From: Zoroaster sp. YZ-2022
Taxonomy: Eukaryota > Echinodermata > Asteroidea > Forcipulatida > Zoroasteridae
Direction: 5' to 3'
DNA length: 64,000 bases
NCBI GenBank assembly: GCA_029582265.1
Contig: CM055828.1
Location: 27,172,618 to 27,236,617, forward strand
Position 1 is the first letter of the stretch; every line of letters begins with the position of its first letter. The translations under genes and the position numbers were made by a program. This document shows, one piece after another, positions 1-13,101 of the stretch. Below the pieces are notes generated by a model that saw only the letters and a program-made list of their open reading frames with translations, ran no database searches and was not told the origin of the DNA.

Positions 1-320
1 GCAAATCACCCGGAGTAATATCAAATTATTAGAAATAATGAAGAGTGACCTTTATATTTTGGCTTGAGTTAATTTCCCCTCTTGTTATCAGCACGATGGT
101 AAGCCAGCCTGCACAAATGAGATATTTTTAGACACACCTACGTTTATTGCGTGTCATGAAAGCCCTCCTGCAGATTGGCGATAGCTGCACGTCCGCCAAC
201 ACTATGCACGTATACACAAAGAAACTGATAAATACAAAAAGAAGACACATGCAGAAGATACATGTAATGTACATAATATGATCTTCAGAAACAGCTGCAA
301 TTTAACATATCAATTCGCAA
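1..320. other. No feature recognised
   Basis: AT-rich DNA. I see no gene or repeat in it. Confidence 0.5.
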
Positions 321-467
321 TAGACCATTATACATATGATGTCACAAACTAAAGAGCGCCCTCGTTCAGTGGCAGTTGGTTCATTTATGCACAGCTGTGC
401 GCAAACATGAACCAATGAGTGAGGGCGCCCTAAGTTTGTGACATCATACGCATAATTATAAGGTCTA
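321..467. mobile_element. Palindromic MITE, family P1, copy 1
   Basis: Inverted repeat from TAGACCATTATACATATGAT to a right arm ending AATTATAAGGTCTA. Internal arms TGAACCAATGAGTGAGGGCG and ATGATGTCACAAACT pair with their complements. A related copy is at 21427. Confidence 0.7.
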
Positions 468-581
468 TTAAAATTATACTTTGAGAATAAAATGAAGTGT
501 TTATTTCAAGAATTCAGTGTAAGACCCCATCTTACAAAATGAGTCTTCAGTAGCCACAGCTACTTTTTATGTTACATGCCC

Positions 582-800
582 TTAAGGGGACAATATCGTC
601 GTGATCAACAGGGCATGGAATTGGAGTTGTAGTTTTAGATCAACTCAGTAACTGAATATAATACCCGACATGATATGGTCATTGATTACGGTGGCTGCTG
701 CATAAATGAGCCAGTAATTTTCAGTCACTGTGTTCATCTTAAACTAGGACACCGATTCCATGCCCCGTTGAAAGTCTACTTTGATCGTGACGATTTTGCA
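582..800 (-). mobile_element. R1 MITE, copy a
   Basis: About 215-bp element bounded by TTAAAGGGACAATATCGTC and its complement, with GGGCATGGAATC near each end. This copy is in the minority orientation, and its right end has decayed to GATTTTGCACAA. Confidence 0.8.
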
Positions 801-853
801 CAATGCAAATCAATAGAAATTGTCATTTTATTTCACCACATAAAAGTCTTAAT

Positions 854-1038
854 CAGGGGCGGATCCAGGATTTTAAGAAAGGGGGGGCACAAACTTTGAG
901 GGCTAATTTCAAAGTTGAAAAATGCGAGTGCGTAGCGCGAGGCCCTATACAAGGTATTTATTATTATTATTTTTTGATTCGGCAAAAATAAGAGGGGGGG
1001 CGGGTGCCAGTTGCGCACCCCCCCTAAATCCGCCACTG
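854..1038. mobile_element. hAT-type MITE, GGCGGATCC family
   Basis: Begins CAGGGGCGGATCCAGG and ends AAATCCGCCACTG. The ends are complementary over ~13 bases. TTAAT sits directly on both sides (849-853, 1039-1043). The G-rich and C-rich interior is typical of these elements. Relatives are at 37643 and perhaps 32470. Confidence 0.65.
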
Positions 1039-1043
1039 TTAAT

Positions 1044-2881
1044 TCACAAGATACTGACATATGTTTGGTAGCAAATTGAAGATGATAATCTAAATGGGCT
1101 TGTTTTTTTTTCCTTTTAGACTCATATTGTAGGACTCATTTTATAAGATCACGTCACATATGTTCATATTTTTTTAAGAGTCTATATGCACTTTTTGTAA
1201 ATAATCCATGATTGTTTGCAGTTTCCAAGGTTATTGTGGTTTTATTTTGTATCATTTCTTAGCTTTCTTTCCTTACAGAAAGGATGTAAATTACTTATAA
1301 ACGAGGTACATGTACTGTTCATCTCGTATAACAAGTTTTCATCATGACACTGGCAATGAATTTATCACCTGTGTCATTAATTAATTTGTTCACCTACATG
1401 TGCATCCATAATTGCTTTTAAATCATGCTCCAGTTAATAGCCTTGTTTAATAATGACAGCCCTTGTGAAGATCAAACATGTGTCAACTTGAACAAGTGTT
1501 TAATAAAAGGTCAGGCAGGCTGGAATGCAATAGAGAAAACCTTTCAGTGCAGAGATGGTCTTATAGACATGCTGTAAGGAAATAATGCACTTGTAATGTG
1601 CAATACATAACATCAACAGATAGGAATGCTTTAAATTTTGCCTCGATGGTTATAATTTATTAAATTATTATTTGGAAGATTTTGTTTTCTTCTTTCTTGT
1701 ATTTATCATAATTATGCATTAGTTACAAGAAACAGTTCTTTTTATCAGGTCTTACATTTTTGTCTCACTGGGTGAAGTGTTATTTAAATGAGCCTATAAT
1801 TTTGTGGGAAAAAAATTAAGATTCCAATTTGTTTTGGAAAATTTTGTAACCTTGAATAAATTTTTAAAATGTGTCTTATGTATGTTGCTGCAAACCTAGG
1901 GTCTAGAGACATTCAAATTTCTGCATTTTAAAGTGTAAGTTGTGTATCCATTAAAACTGCATGGCTCTTTTGTCACTGTTGCTAAGATACAGACTACGTG
2001 TGGTCCAAGGGACTTTTTAAAGGCATAGCGCCCTCTTGTGAGAAACTGAGCCATTTCACTGAATGCTCCTGACTCACAAGTCTGCATGATGTTGCTGGAC
2101 AGGTTGAAAAAGTACATAGCCCCCTCTTGTGTGAGTTTTTGTCGAGTACATGCATATTTTGCATAAGTTGTACATGTAACCAATGAAATGGTTGGATTGC
2201 CATATTGTCATAGTATTGTGCAATGGAAGGACCTGAAGGATTTGCATAAGTTGCAGTCACACATATAGCAACTTGACCATGCGCAGAAGAGTGCTCTTCC
2301 ACTTTGCATATTATTTGCATAAGTTGCAGGTGCTGTTGGCCAATGAGATTTGAGGAGTGGTTTGTGGGCAGAGTAATGTATATTTTAAGTGGTGTTTTGG
2401 ATCAATCTCAGGCAAAGTGGGTGTGACCAGCATGATATTCGCTTGTAAACATGTACCTTATATCTGCTGTATTTGCAGTATATTGGGTAAATTTGTCCTT
2501 TTGTAGCATTATAATTGTTTGTATGTAATCACGATACACTAATGCACATGTGTGAACATTGGAGGCGTTCTGCCCATCCCCCTGCCCTTGGGGGAAAGTA
2601 ACTATTTTAATATGACCTATGATTGTGGCCTCCAATTATTACAGTGCTATTGAACTCTGTAGATGACATTCAACTGAAAAGGATCCAATTTATAAATTGG
2701 AATTCTATAATGGATTTGAAGCTTGTATCGTAATTAAACGGATACAAACAAGCTTTTTACAATACATTTGGTTCAAAGTATGGTGTAACATTAATAAAGG
2801 AATGGATGAATTGATCATGTAATGCATTTATGATGGAATCATGGGACCAGCTCGGCCAGTCATGCGTTTATTCCATGATTT
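1044..2881. other. Unassigned AT-rich stretch
   Basis: No gene or full repeat recognised. Between 2150 and 2335 the string TTGCATAAGTTG occurs three times on a loose ~100-bp spacing, and GCGCCCTCTTGTG / GCCCCCTCTTGTG occurs twice near 2025 and 2120. This suggests an old, diverged local duplication. Confidence 0.4.
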
Positions 2882-3062
2882 AATGACTGCAAAACTATTG
2901 TTGGTGAAATTCTTGCGTCGGGAAATAAACAATTGATTTAATTTTGCCCTAACCGACATACGTGTAGCACTGTATACTCAGTGCTTTCCGTGTCTCTGTG
3001 AAAAAACTACACAGGCGGGATTCGAACCCACGACCTCCTGCTTACTAGTGCAGACGTCTATT
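2882..3062 (-). mobile_element. SINE-B, tRNA-headed, truncated head
   Basis: On the minus strand it carries GGTTCGAATCCCGC (Pol III B box) after TAGACGTCTGCACTAGTAAGC, then a body ending in CAATTGTTTATTTCCCGACG. The A-box part is missing here. Fuller copies lie at 26150 and 59083. Confidence 0.75.
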
Positions 3063-3121
3063 GTTGTGACCATTATTTTATGAAATGTGCTATTTCACAT
3101 TTTAGGGAGCAAACTTAAGAT

Positions 3122-3344
3122 TAAAGGGACACTATCGTCACGATCAGAGCAGACTTTCAACAGGGCATGGAATCGATGTCCTAGCTTAAGATGAACACGG
3201 TGACTTAAAATTACTGGCTCATTTATGCAGCAGCTACGGTAATATGACCTTTGATTGTGGGGTATTATTTTCAGTCACTGAGTTAATCTAAAACTTGAAC
3301 TCTGATTCCATGCCCTGTTGATCGTGACGATATTGTCCATTTAA
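3122..3344 (+). mobile_element. R1 MITE, copy b
   Basis: Nearly complete: TTAAAGGGACACTATCGTCAC at the left and GTGACGATATTGTCCATTTAA at the right. Both ends carry TTAA. Confidence 0.85.
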
Positions 3345-3836
3345 TAAGGAAATGGCCAGTAAAATAATGCAAAATATACACTTTTCATGATAATTCTTAT
3401 AGCAGCGAAGAATACAGGAAGACTAAGAGCCACGGTTCTTTAAATAATTGTTAAACATTTATGTTGTTAACACATGTAGCTTACGGTGAAATGTTGGCAT
3501 GAGACCACACAGTCACCATCGCAGGCCCCAACGTCTGAAACTACTGACATTTATTCAAAATTCTAAGAGACACTAGATGTAGACAATGACGTGTGATGAT
3601 AGAGTCTTGCCCTTAATCATGTATGCATGTCTACCATGATTAAATTATGAAGTGGGTCCTTGACTCCTTGCATACCGTATCTCCCTTCGGTCATCATCAC
3701 TAATTCTAATCTCCTTAGCGGTAGCAGAATTCAGATTTGAGTTTAAAGATGTGTCGCCTGCATCTGTTTTCCCCTATTCTCCTGGCAATTTCCTGAATTA
3801 TTTTATTTTTTTAATTTTTTTTCATTGGGCAAAATC

Positions 3837-3870
<34 letters not shown>

Positions 3871-4431
3871 CTTCTTCCCCCCATCCATCCACGATATATC
3901 GGCAAACATATATCGCAATTTTTTTTTTCATTCATGCTTGATTGCTTTAGAGCCGATAACCACAGATATGTACCCATCTACAAGCATCACAATAAATCCC
4001 AAATTCATTTGCATAGCGTGTATATGTACTTCTGAAGTAGTTTGCTTTTGTTTCTCACTTCCAAAAGCTGAAAAGACTGTTCTAATTTTGTTTCCATGGA
4101 ATTTCTGTCTTGACTCACAATGGCGATTTTTTTTTTAAGCGCGATTTGCCAGTATCTCGATAGCTTAAAAAGGTTCTCAGTATCGTAATAGAATAAAAAA
4201 AATGGTATCGCGATATTCGATATTAGTGTGTTATCGCCCAAGCTTATTGGAACCTTGATTATTTTCTGTTAGAAGGGAAACAATTAGTTGTCAGAATCTT
4301 GGTTTAAAACAGTGCCTACATTATTATATAACCGGACCCACCATAAATTATTTTTTGTACATATTACTGTAAAACCATGCTTCTCATGGTTACATTGAGA
4401 ACAAATTTCAAAGAATATTTTCTCCTTCTTT
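3345..4431. other. Unassigned stretch with poly-T
   Basis: No gene recognised. A ~31-base T run lies at 3840-3870, with further short T runs. The rest appears unique. Confidence 0.4.
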
Positions 4432-4830
4432 TAGGGCTGTGCCGGATATCCGGGTATCCGGATACCCGACCAAAATGGTCATTACCCGGTTCCATTTTTC
4501 GGTTCCAAATACCCGTAAACGACTTTTTAAAATTCGGACTTAACATTTGAGCGGTGCAAACAGAAATCTGTGACTCTTGAACAATGTAATGTTTACACTT
4601 TTACGGACAATTATCTTTAAATTCAAGAGATTGCACTCCAATAAAGAAAAGATCGATTTAAGTATGGTATCCTCTGTATTGCAAAAGTCAATTTGTTACC
4701 ATTTACAGTACATGTATTTGTACACCACCGGAGGAATGTTTTCAACAAAAATGAAAACGGGTATCTGAGTGTCCGAAGTTTCCTGATTTCGGGTATCCAG
4801 TTCCAAAAATATCCGAAAACGCACAGCCTA
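4432..4830. mobile_element. hAT-like element, TAGGGCTGTGC family, copy 1
   Basis: Begins TAGGGCTGTGCCGGATATCC and ends in the near complement GCACAGCCTA. It is flanked by CCTTCTTT on both sides (4424-4431, 4831-4838), an exact 8-bp target duplication as in hAT elements. The interior is rich in GGGTATCCGG repeats. No transposase. Confidence 0.75.
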
Positions 4831-4838
4831 CCTTCTTT

Positions 4839-6287
4839 ATTAAGTAAAACAGCAATGTTCTGATGTGAATGAAGATATCCGGAAATTGTCATTAAAATAG
4901 CCCAGAACCTGGGCAATACATGTTTAAAGCAGTTTTATTTAGTGTCCTGAATAATGCATACAAATGGATTTGTGTTGTAAGGGCACGATATGAAATAGGT
5001 GCTGCGTTTGGCAAGAGTTTATGAAGGGCGATAAGTTAATCATAGCATTTTAAAATATTTTGACAAAGCAACATATATTTTGTGTTGTTTTTTGGGGGTA
5101 AAATGTCTGCAGCTTCCAGTTCCATGCTTGTGTAAGTGAATGTACACACTGTATAGATGGTTTTCACTTGACCTCACATGGTGCCACATCAGCGAACTTT
5201 ATGGGCAGTGACTACATGAGTCACTGCCAGTACAGATGGCGTCTATAGGAAGGATGATTGATCTTGCACAATGAGATGCAATGAATACATTGATGGCATT
5301 GATGCATGTATGATTCATATTGGATCTTTCAGGGATTCAGTCTATCATGTCTATCCCCAATCCCACTGGTGGATCCTACAGGGGAAGGGAGCCTCATTTT
5401 ATCGAATTTAAATTTACTATATATATTTTTTTTCATGATTGCCTTTTTTTTGTGTTCCCATTTTGTGTCATTAGTCCTTTTTCACCACCCGGGATCCGTC
5501 CCTACCACACCCAACCTTACCACCCTCCAAAAAATACAATTAAATACAAAAATTCACAATTGCGAATTTTGGTTGCAGATTGTTTTATTCCCCTTTAAAT
5601 TCCCCTGCAATTATGAAATTGTCCAATCTTAACAATATCATGTCATGGTGCTGCCCCCTCCCCCCCCCCCCAAAAAAAATAATAATAAATAATAATAATA
5701 ATAATAATAATAATATTAATTAATTAATTAATTAATTAATTAATTAATTAATTAATTAATTAATTAATAAAAATTAATTGTTTTTAATTAGACAAAACTG
5801 CAAAAACACTTGCTTAATAACAAAATATTTTAACCCCTACTCCTGCAATGAAATTGTCCAATCTGACTAGTCTTGGCTTGCACGTAACCATAATGGTAGC
5901 CTTCAAGAGAGCCTGCCGGATTACCTGACTGGTTTTACACGCCCGCCGGCAGACTAGATTAAATTGAATCTCATAATCATGTCAGGGTCATGTCAGGGTT
6001 ATGCTTATAAAGCTCAGGATCAATCAATGAAGTGTTCCAGTTGTTGAAGTAGGAAATGTAGTTGCTGCACTCTTTAATTTGTTTAATGAGCGGTGAATGC
6101 CAATCTGGAATCAGTCTCTTGCTGTTTGATGGGTTATGTTCTGCATAGTAATGTAGACTATAATATGTTGTCTATTGGTGTGTGTGTGTGGGGGGGTACT
6201 TCAGGGATTAACTGGGGGGGGACAGTCTTTTTGTGTACTTGTATACCCATAAAAATCGAGGACTTTAACAGAAGGAACAGAACAAAA
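4839..6287. other. Unassigned stretch
   Basis: Apart from the AAT/TTAA microsatellite at 5680-5772, no gene or dispersed repeat is recognised. Short ORFs near 5306-5632 have no family resemblance. Confidence 0.4.
5680..5772. repeat. AAT and TTAA microsatellite
   Basis: (AAT)n passes directly into (TTAA)n, preceded by C and A runs. Confidence 0.9.
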
Positions 6288-6780
6288 TAAGGCTGTGCTG
6301 GGTATCCGTATCTCTCTTAATGTAAAAGAGTGAAAACCACTCTTTCAAAGAGCTATATGGCGGACAAGTCTTTCTGGAGTGGATAAAGAGTAAAATTGGT
6401 AGTGTATAAACAGTGAATTGGTAGCCTTTTACTGTATTTTTCACTCGAATCAGAGTGGGTTTCACTCCCAAAAAAGACTTGTCCGCCATATAGCTTTTTT
6501 ACATCAAGAGAGTATATACCTGACCGAAACCGTCATTACACGGTTCCAATTTTCAGTTCCAATTACCTGAACATTTAAGCTACACAAATGGAAGTCTCCA
6601 ACTTTTTGCTAAATTTTTTTGCGGGGAATGGGGATGCTACGAGTCGTTTTTAATATAGAAGCAGGAAATGAGTTATTACGACTCTATTAAATCAAGAGAA
6701 ACTTGTTTATGGGTACCTGGGTAGCCAAAGATTTCCAAATTTCGGGTATCCAGTTCCCGAAATATCCAAAAATGCACAAT
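6288..6780. mobile_element. TAGGCTGTGC family, copy 2, with an inserted hairpin
   Basis: Starts TAAGGCTGTGCTGGGTATCCG and ends GGTATCCAGTTCCCGAAATA then AAAAATGCACA, like copy 1. A separate inverted repeat (6345-6500) interrupts it; its ~37-base arms AGCTATATGGCGGACAAGTC pair with GACTTGTCCGCCATATAGCT. A SINE abuts the right end. Confidence 0.65.
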
Positions 6781-7124
6781 GGAGTGCCATGGTCGAGCGG
6801 TTTAGTGCATCAGATTTGTGTTCTGATGGCTGAATCGTCAGAATGTGGGTTCGAATCCCAACCGCGACCATCGTGCCTGTGTCCTTGAGCAAGACACTTT
6901 ACCATAATTGCTTCTCTCCACCCAGGGGTAAATGGGCACCTGTGAGGACAGAGTTGGTTAATGTGTTTGATTAGCCCTATATGCGCTGTAATGGCAGCAA
7001 TTGAGCTGTATACTCCCCAGGGAGCTGAGATGGTTTCAGGAATGATTTATGCACCTGATGAGTAGGGGTAATGATGTAATGCCTTGAGCACCAGTTTGGT
7101 GGATACGTGCGCCATATAAGTCCA

Positions 7125-7162
<38 letters not shown>
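6781..7162 (+). mobile_element. SINE-A, tRNA-derived, full length
   Basis: The head has an A box (TGGTCGAGCGG) and a B box (GGTTCGAATCC) with tRNA-like spacing and a long variable region. The body contains CCTTGAGCAAGACACTTTACC, which resembles the core of CORE-SINEs such as MIR. The tail GCGCCATATAAGTCCACA leads into (TTA)n. Not a functional tRNA. Confidence 0.9.
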
Positions 7163-7163
<1 letters not shown>

Positions 7164-7236
7164 CCTTAGAATAAAGTAAACATTATTTATTTATTTTTTT
7201 GTTCAAAGACAATCTGCTATAATAATATAATATAAT

Positions 7237-7310
7237 GCGCCTTGAGCACCACTCAGTTGGTGGATACGTGCGCTATATAAGTCCACACATTATTATTATT
7301 ATTATTATTG
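7237..7310 (+). mobile_element. SINE-A tail fragment
   Basis: GCGCCTTGAGCACCACTCAG to CGCTATATAAGTCCACAC, then (ATT)n. Only the 3' end is present, as expected from 5'-truncated retroposition. Confidence 0.8.
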
Positions 7311-7471
7311 CTACAAACCTCAGCTTAATTGATTTTTGCTTCCATGCACAAAAAATGCCTACTCAATAATACCTGTATATAATGTTTAATCCTGATGGAA
7401 ATAAATGTGCAGTGGCATAACAATAGGAGGTCCTCTGTTTCCCCGCGTTGACAAACTTTTTTCTGTTTTTT

Positions 7472-7730
7472 CCCTGTCCGTTGGTATCCTCATTGGGAGA
7501 ATAGTGTCCCAATCAGGGTACAAGTATATCCCAATCGGGGTACAATATGGTTGACAACGATCCCTGTCCGTTGGTATCTTCATTGGGAGAATAGTGTCCC
7601 AATCAGGATACAAGTATATCCCAATCAGGATACAAGTATATCCTAACCAGGATACAAGTATATCCCAATCAGGATACAAGTATATCCTAACCAGGATACA
7701 AGTATATCCCAATCAGGGTATAATATGGTT
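7472..7730. repeat. Minisatellite of ~22 bp within a larger ~90-bp duplication
   Basis: Units of CAAGTATATCCCAATCAGG repeat about seven times. TCCCTGTCCGTTGGTATC with its following ~70 bases occurs twice. A related single block (CATAATTGGGAGAATAAGG, ATATGGTTGACA) lies at 39826-39906, so the array grew from a dispersed element. Confidence 0.8.
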
Positions 7731-10700
7731 GAGCAATAATCAAAACTACTGTCATTGGTCACGACTCTAGCAGACATGGATGAATTACGTCTACACGTGC
7801 CTTCGCAGTATCTTACACATTGTCAGCCTTCAGTGTGCCAGTTCATTACTCCTAACTAAATTATTGCAGAATATCATCTACATGTTACACAAACGTATCG
7901 CCCGGGCCAATTTATATGCAAATAGCATATGTACATACTGCACTCCCTCGCACACAACTATTCATAATCTTCCATCCTTACAAATATCCTTTGGGCACAT
8001 ATCACAGAATCTTTTAAACATTATGATTTCCCCTGCTGACACTTTATTCACCGGGCCCGTCAGCAAAAACCAACTTAAAAACCTCATTAGTAATTTGTTT
8101 TTGTTTTTTTTTGTTGGGAGAGACTGTACCCCTAGGGTTTCTGAGTGCTTTAATTGATCAGATTTACATGTATAAAGGCTTTCAGAATGATAAGAACACA
8201 CAGACACCTGATCCTGAGGTGGTAGGCTCGTAATGTTCTTGTGCCGTCTACCATCCGTTCATATCTTAAATTTGATTTTGAGTTTCATTATTGGATTACA
8301 AGGCTTTGTATATGTACAGTAGGATGGGATATTGAAAGCCGTCTGCTACAATGGTGCCAAATCTGTGGAACTAGCTTGTTCTTGTTTAATGAGCAGGAAC
8401 AAGATCTTTGTACGGATATTACGGAATGGTCATCGCTGACTCGAGAGGACTGTGACTCCGATGTAGAAGCAGATGCTAGTGACCTGCGCTAATCTAATAT
8501 TCTCGGTGAATTCCGAGTGGGAGTCGTCAAGTTGGACTGTGGTTTTTTTGGTTTTAATGAAACTCTCTAATTGGCATTGTGGGTGATGATTAACTCCAGT
8601 ATGCGTGCGGTGACAATTGTGATTGCAGCATAGGAACCCATCGGAAACAAGTTATTATTATTGTGGAGCTGTGTTGTGCATTGTCTGCATTTGATGAATT
8701 CATCTGCGTTCCTCCTCCTTATGGCAGGAAAGCTGATAAGTGGACCTGTGTGTGTCTCCACTCGTCTTCATGAACTGTTCTATAAATTCGTATGAGGTTA
8801 GAAGGGAAATGGGGTTTGGTCGTGACTTAACTAACTGTATGGAACACAATTTTTGTTTGTGACATATATGCTGGGACATTCCAAGTGGCTATCAACACTC
8901 ACCTGAACGCCTTGAGCGAGACGGAAAGGAATTAATATTAGTTTGCAAATTTTCATATTATCTGCCCGAGGAGAAGTATTGCGTACGTGCTCCAGCCAGG
9001 TGATGAAGAAATTTATGGCCTGCACCATACATCACAATCAATTTTGTTTTCCTTCAACGAGTTCAATCGAGATTGAATATCAAAATGATTTTTTATTATT
9101 TTGTTTTCCTTCTGAGGGCTTGCGTTAAATCACCAACCTCTGTCGTTATATAAACATCTGCCGCGATGTGACAGATATGCATGATGCTCCAATTGTACAT
9201 TTGATCCTTCCACTGGATACGGAAAATAGGCGTCATCGGTCCAAAGATCAACAAAGGCAGTAATAGTAGTGTCTGTCTCTAAGAAGGGACTGGCTAATTT
9301 GTGTCTAATTATAATGTGGTAAGGTTTCATCCAGCCGGAGGTGTGGATACCCCCATCAAACCCTCTTCAGAATGTCAGACGTCGCTCTGTGTGTTTTCCG
9401 CTAGTTGCTGGATTTGCCCCGATCGTGTTTGATTTGTTTACTTCTCGTGGAATCGGCAGTATTAAGAGTGCTGCATGGAAAAACTGCATTTTTCAGCTGC
9501 CGTCTCCTTCAAAACTACTTTCATTTGATGAATTGATCCGGGGAGAGAAGGGAAATCGGCATCTTCTTTCGTGATATGAAATGACCTTAAAGAACATCTG
9601 TCATTATACAATCTCCAAAGGTTTGGTGTAAATTGGGCAGCCATCTTTTCTGCTTGGTCAGTAAATTTCATTGGAGTTCACCATCAGCAGTTGTTAGTGA
9701 AATCGATCAACCGATAAAATATTCAAGTGTGTCTTTGCTTTTAGGTGTTTTCTCTTTTCCCATTATTGTAATTTCTGTCATTTGCAATTATTTTTCACAG
9801 TGAATTCTCGAGGCATTTGAATGGATTTAAGACATTTATTATCTTGATAAAAAAAATATTGGCAATGTTTTTATATCGCCACGGGAACCTGAACTTAAAT
9901 GAGCTTAAAAAAGGACCATTAAAGAAATCAATATCAACATCTGAGCACCGGTGATGATGAGATTCTTATCAGCAAAGACTGAATGTTGGGCTCTGATGAC
10001 ATGAGGGGCACGTGCTATAATGGCCAACATCAGTCAGCACCTACGACACGTAATCGAAATGTCATAGTCGGATGTCTGTGTATCGGTTATGTAACCTAAA
10101 AGCATTCCTTTTTTTTTAAAATAATTTAAACTTGGAGACATCAGTCATTTAGCTTGACAATTTCTTGGGGGAACAAAAACCTTAAATGAGGGTATCAATC
10201 ATGTGACTAAATCACCATTGTTGCAAAGATTAAAATATTTCATCAATCCGCAAAAAATTGAGTATAACCTCTTTGTAAAATTTTAATTAGGATGCTCTTG
10301 GGGGAAAAATGTCCAATAAGGATTGCAAGAGGATTTGCATAAAAAAACTATCACTGTAGTCATCATCAGGAGAGTTATTAGAAAGATAACAATACCATAC
10401 ATTAAAAGGGACAGAAATGAATGTCCCAGTAGTTCAATTACAATGAGTGAAAATGCTGCAAGCTTTCCATCAATTTTCAATTCGAGAGTTCATCAGAAAT
10501 TTATGTCGGAATTTCTGGAGGTAGAATTCTCCAGGGGGTAAAGCGGTCCCCAATTACTCCTGGTGCCCAGCGCTTCAGCAGATCGAAAAACCTCAGCTCA
10601 TCTGAAGCCAGGAATTCAATAGATGTGGAGATTCAAGTGAGCTATGCGCCATTGATATTTTGTCATCAGTGTTTATCCGTCTCTCTGGCAGGGATGCTTG

Positions 10701-12880
10701 AAAGAAGAAGGGGGGAAAAATTGGATTTGCATATCCAGGAGTGAGTTTAAATAAATATCGCTGCTCGCAGTGCCTCAGGCACTCTGTCACACTGCTGAAT
10801 TGCGGAAGATTTTAAGTTGTAGGAAGCTTTCAACAGAAAAATTTGATGCAGCATGAGGTTCAGTGCAACACAGGGTTACAGGAGTAACTTCATCGTTAGA
10901 AGGAAAGGTGCTTGCAATATTTGTGACTCAATTTTTTTTAAGTAAAAGAAATTTGGTGAGAAATCAGTTCTTCTGCGGGGCTACAAGTTTGCATCAAAAT
11001 TTTGTATCGAGCTGGTCACAAAGCATTGAGGTATTCTCTGGAAATGGCAAGGTCTGTTTTTATGAAAGAGTTGTTGACTTTTTCATTTTCGGAGATGCCA
11101 GTTTGAAATTTTGCATGCAGTGCTGTTGAAAAGCAAGTGGCTGTACAGTGTTGCTTTAAATAGAATGTCCGACGTCCTTTGCTGCATGATCTTTGAGGAT
11201 GTATGCGTCACCAGGGGTCGTGTAGAGCACATTGGCAGTGTCAACATGAGCTGTTTATTGTTGGCACTTGGAATGGTATAAAACTGTTTGTTCCACCAAT
11301 GGACTTCACAATGTAAGTGTCATTCTTCATGGCTAGGAGTTTGCATATTCATGTCAACAATAACACTGTGTATGTAATTGGGAAGTGCTGAACCTGAAAA
11401 AAAATAAAAATTGCATAGGCTATGAAGACTCTGAAGTAACCAGTCATTGTACATTCTATGGTACATTGTAGCTCTCTTGTGGTAAGAATTGCATTTTTTA
11501 TATGTGCATATATTCAACACAGTACTCTGCATGCATACTTCGAGGTGCCAGTGATCTCTACAGAAACTGTTCATCACATCAACCGCAAAATACAGTTGCA
11601 CCGAGGGATGCATAACAACCAGCGGATCGATCAAGCACTGTGGCTTAATAAAATCACATGCTCTCGCACATTGTGGATTTAAGAATCAACACGACGTCTC
11701 CTTCATCCTCTGGAAAGTTTTTGTTTATATACTAAGTCTTTCATGGATACACTACTAGTCCTTCAATGAGTTCAAATATTGTTCAAAGATCTGGAAAGCT
11801 CAAGGGAAAAATGAATAATTAAATTATGGGTGTTGTAAAAAACTGTGTGTGATAATGTAATATGACTGTAATTGGTCTGTGGAAAAACGATGGCGGTTTT
11901 CGAACACATTGTCCCGAAGAGATTTTAGAATCCGAAAAAAAAAAAAGTTTTCAGAGGTTTTTAAACCAACGTGATGGGGATGTTGTTCTTTCTGAAAGCA
12001 TTCTCATCCTGTTTTTTAAGTAAACTTAGACTTTCAGAATGTCTGTTTGTTCGGTACCGACACAGTGTTTTCGTTTCTCGCTCGGATCAGAAAACCATTG
12101 TTAGCGAATGGAAGCACTTAACTAAAAAGGATTTTCCCCCATGGCTGATAGTGCACCACATGATACCATGCATTAGATTGTCTCGGAATAGAAAGATGCA
12201 GCAGTTATCCCAAGAAGGTTTTAGTATCAGACCTGAAGCTGTTTATATTATTAAAAATGGTTGTGTACATAATTCGAAGTGTAAACCACACACTGTGATC
12301 ATAATCGATGTGTTAGATTTTTCTGCAGGAAGACTCTATCATAAAGACTTAATTGAAAGTTTAATGTTTTTCTGTTTCACCATAAGACCCGAGACTGTTC
12401 AATATGAAATTGAAAACTACTCTCTTGACTAGATCGGTGTGAAGCTTCATCGTGAGCTGCTGAGGTTTCCCCTCCTAAAAATCTGTCTTGACAAAGTGTT
12501 GGAATACCGTCATATTCACGTCATTTCATTACAGTTTGTTGCCATGTTGATTTCAAGATTCGTTTTTTCTTGGTTTCTGTGTTAGGCAGAAAGACGGATT
12601 ATGAGACCGTGACATATAGTTGAAAGCACCACTGGAGTTTGTCAGCTTTGAAGCATCTCACGTGCAGAGATCCGAGTGCTCCATCCAAGGAGTCAAGTAC
12701 TATACTTTGTCATTTTTGTGGTTTGGAGGGATGGACATGCCCCAACTAAGCAAAAATTCCTTCTAGGAAACACTCCAATCTCCAAATCTTTGCTTTGCTA
12801 GTTGATGAGTTCTCCGTCTGGCATCTTTAGGGCTTTTAACAAAAATAACAAATTACAGAAATATCTGAACTGTCAAATTT
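7731..12880. other. Long stretch without recognised repeats
   Basis: Few short tandem runs and no MITE or SINE that I can identify, in contrast to the rest of the window. Several ORFs of 60-153 codons exist (for example 11971-12432 on +), but none resembles a known family. It lies upstream of the weak alternative exon at 13102 and could be regulatory. Confidence 0.4.
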
Positions 12881-13101
12881 AAATTTCGTGGCAGTGTTCC
12901 ACTTCACAAGACAAGTGAGTAATCACCGGTGCTTAGCCCTCACAAGTGCATTGAAAGAAAGGTTACCTTTGAGACAGATTGCCGCCATTAATCAGTGCAC
13001 ATTGTTTCACGAGCACGTCTATGGTACAGATTTTACTGAACTGTTGGCTGTGGGTGCGGGAGTACTTGCGACAACGGTCCTGTTGCCAAAGGACCACTAC
13101 C

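Noticed and set aside
675..899. ORF containing GGCCINEPVIFSHCVHLKL, also seen near 35627
   Set aside because: The similarity between the two is due to both being translations of the R1 MITE.
6781..6870. tRNA gene
   Set aside because: The A and B boxes belong to a SINE head followed by a SINE body and tail. The same applies to the heads at 2882, 20885, 22200, 26166, 27213, 56990 and 59200. Cloverleaf pairing is poor and no tRNA end is present.
10440..10520. Another phase-compatible first-exon candidate (ends MSEFLE before GTAGAA)
   Set aside because: The donor is weak, the nearest ATG context is poor, and nothing else supports it. Such coincidences are expected in 40 kb.
11971..12432. 153-codon + strand ORF
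   Set aside because: No family resemblance, hydrophobic and low in complexity at the start, and no splice or start evidence. The length is within chance for this window.
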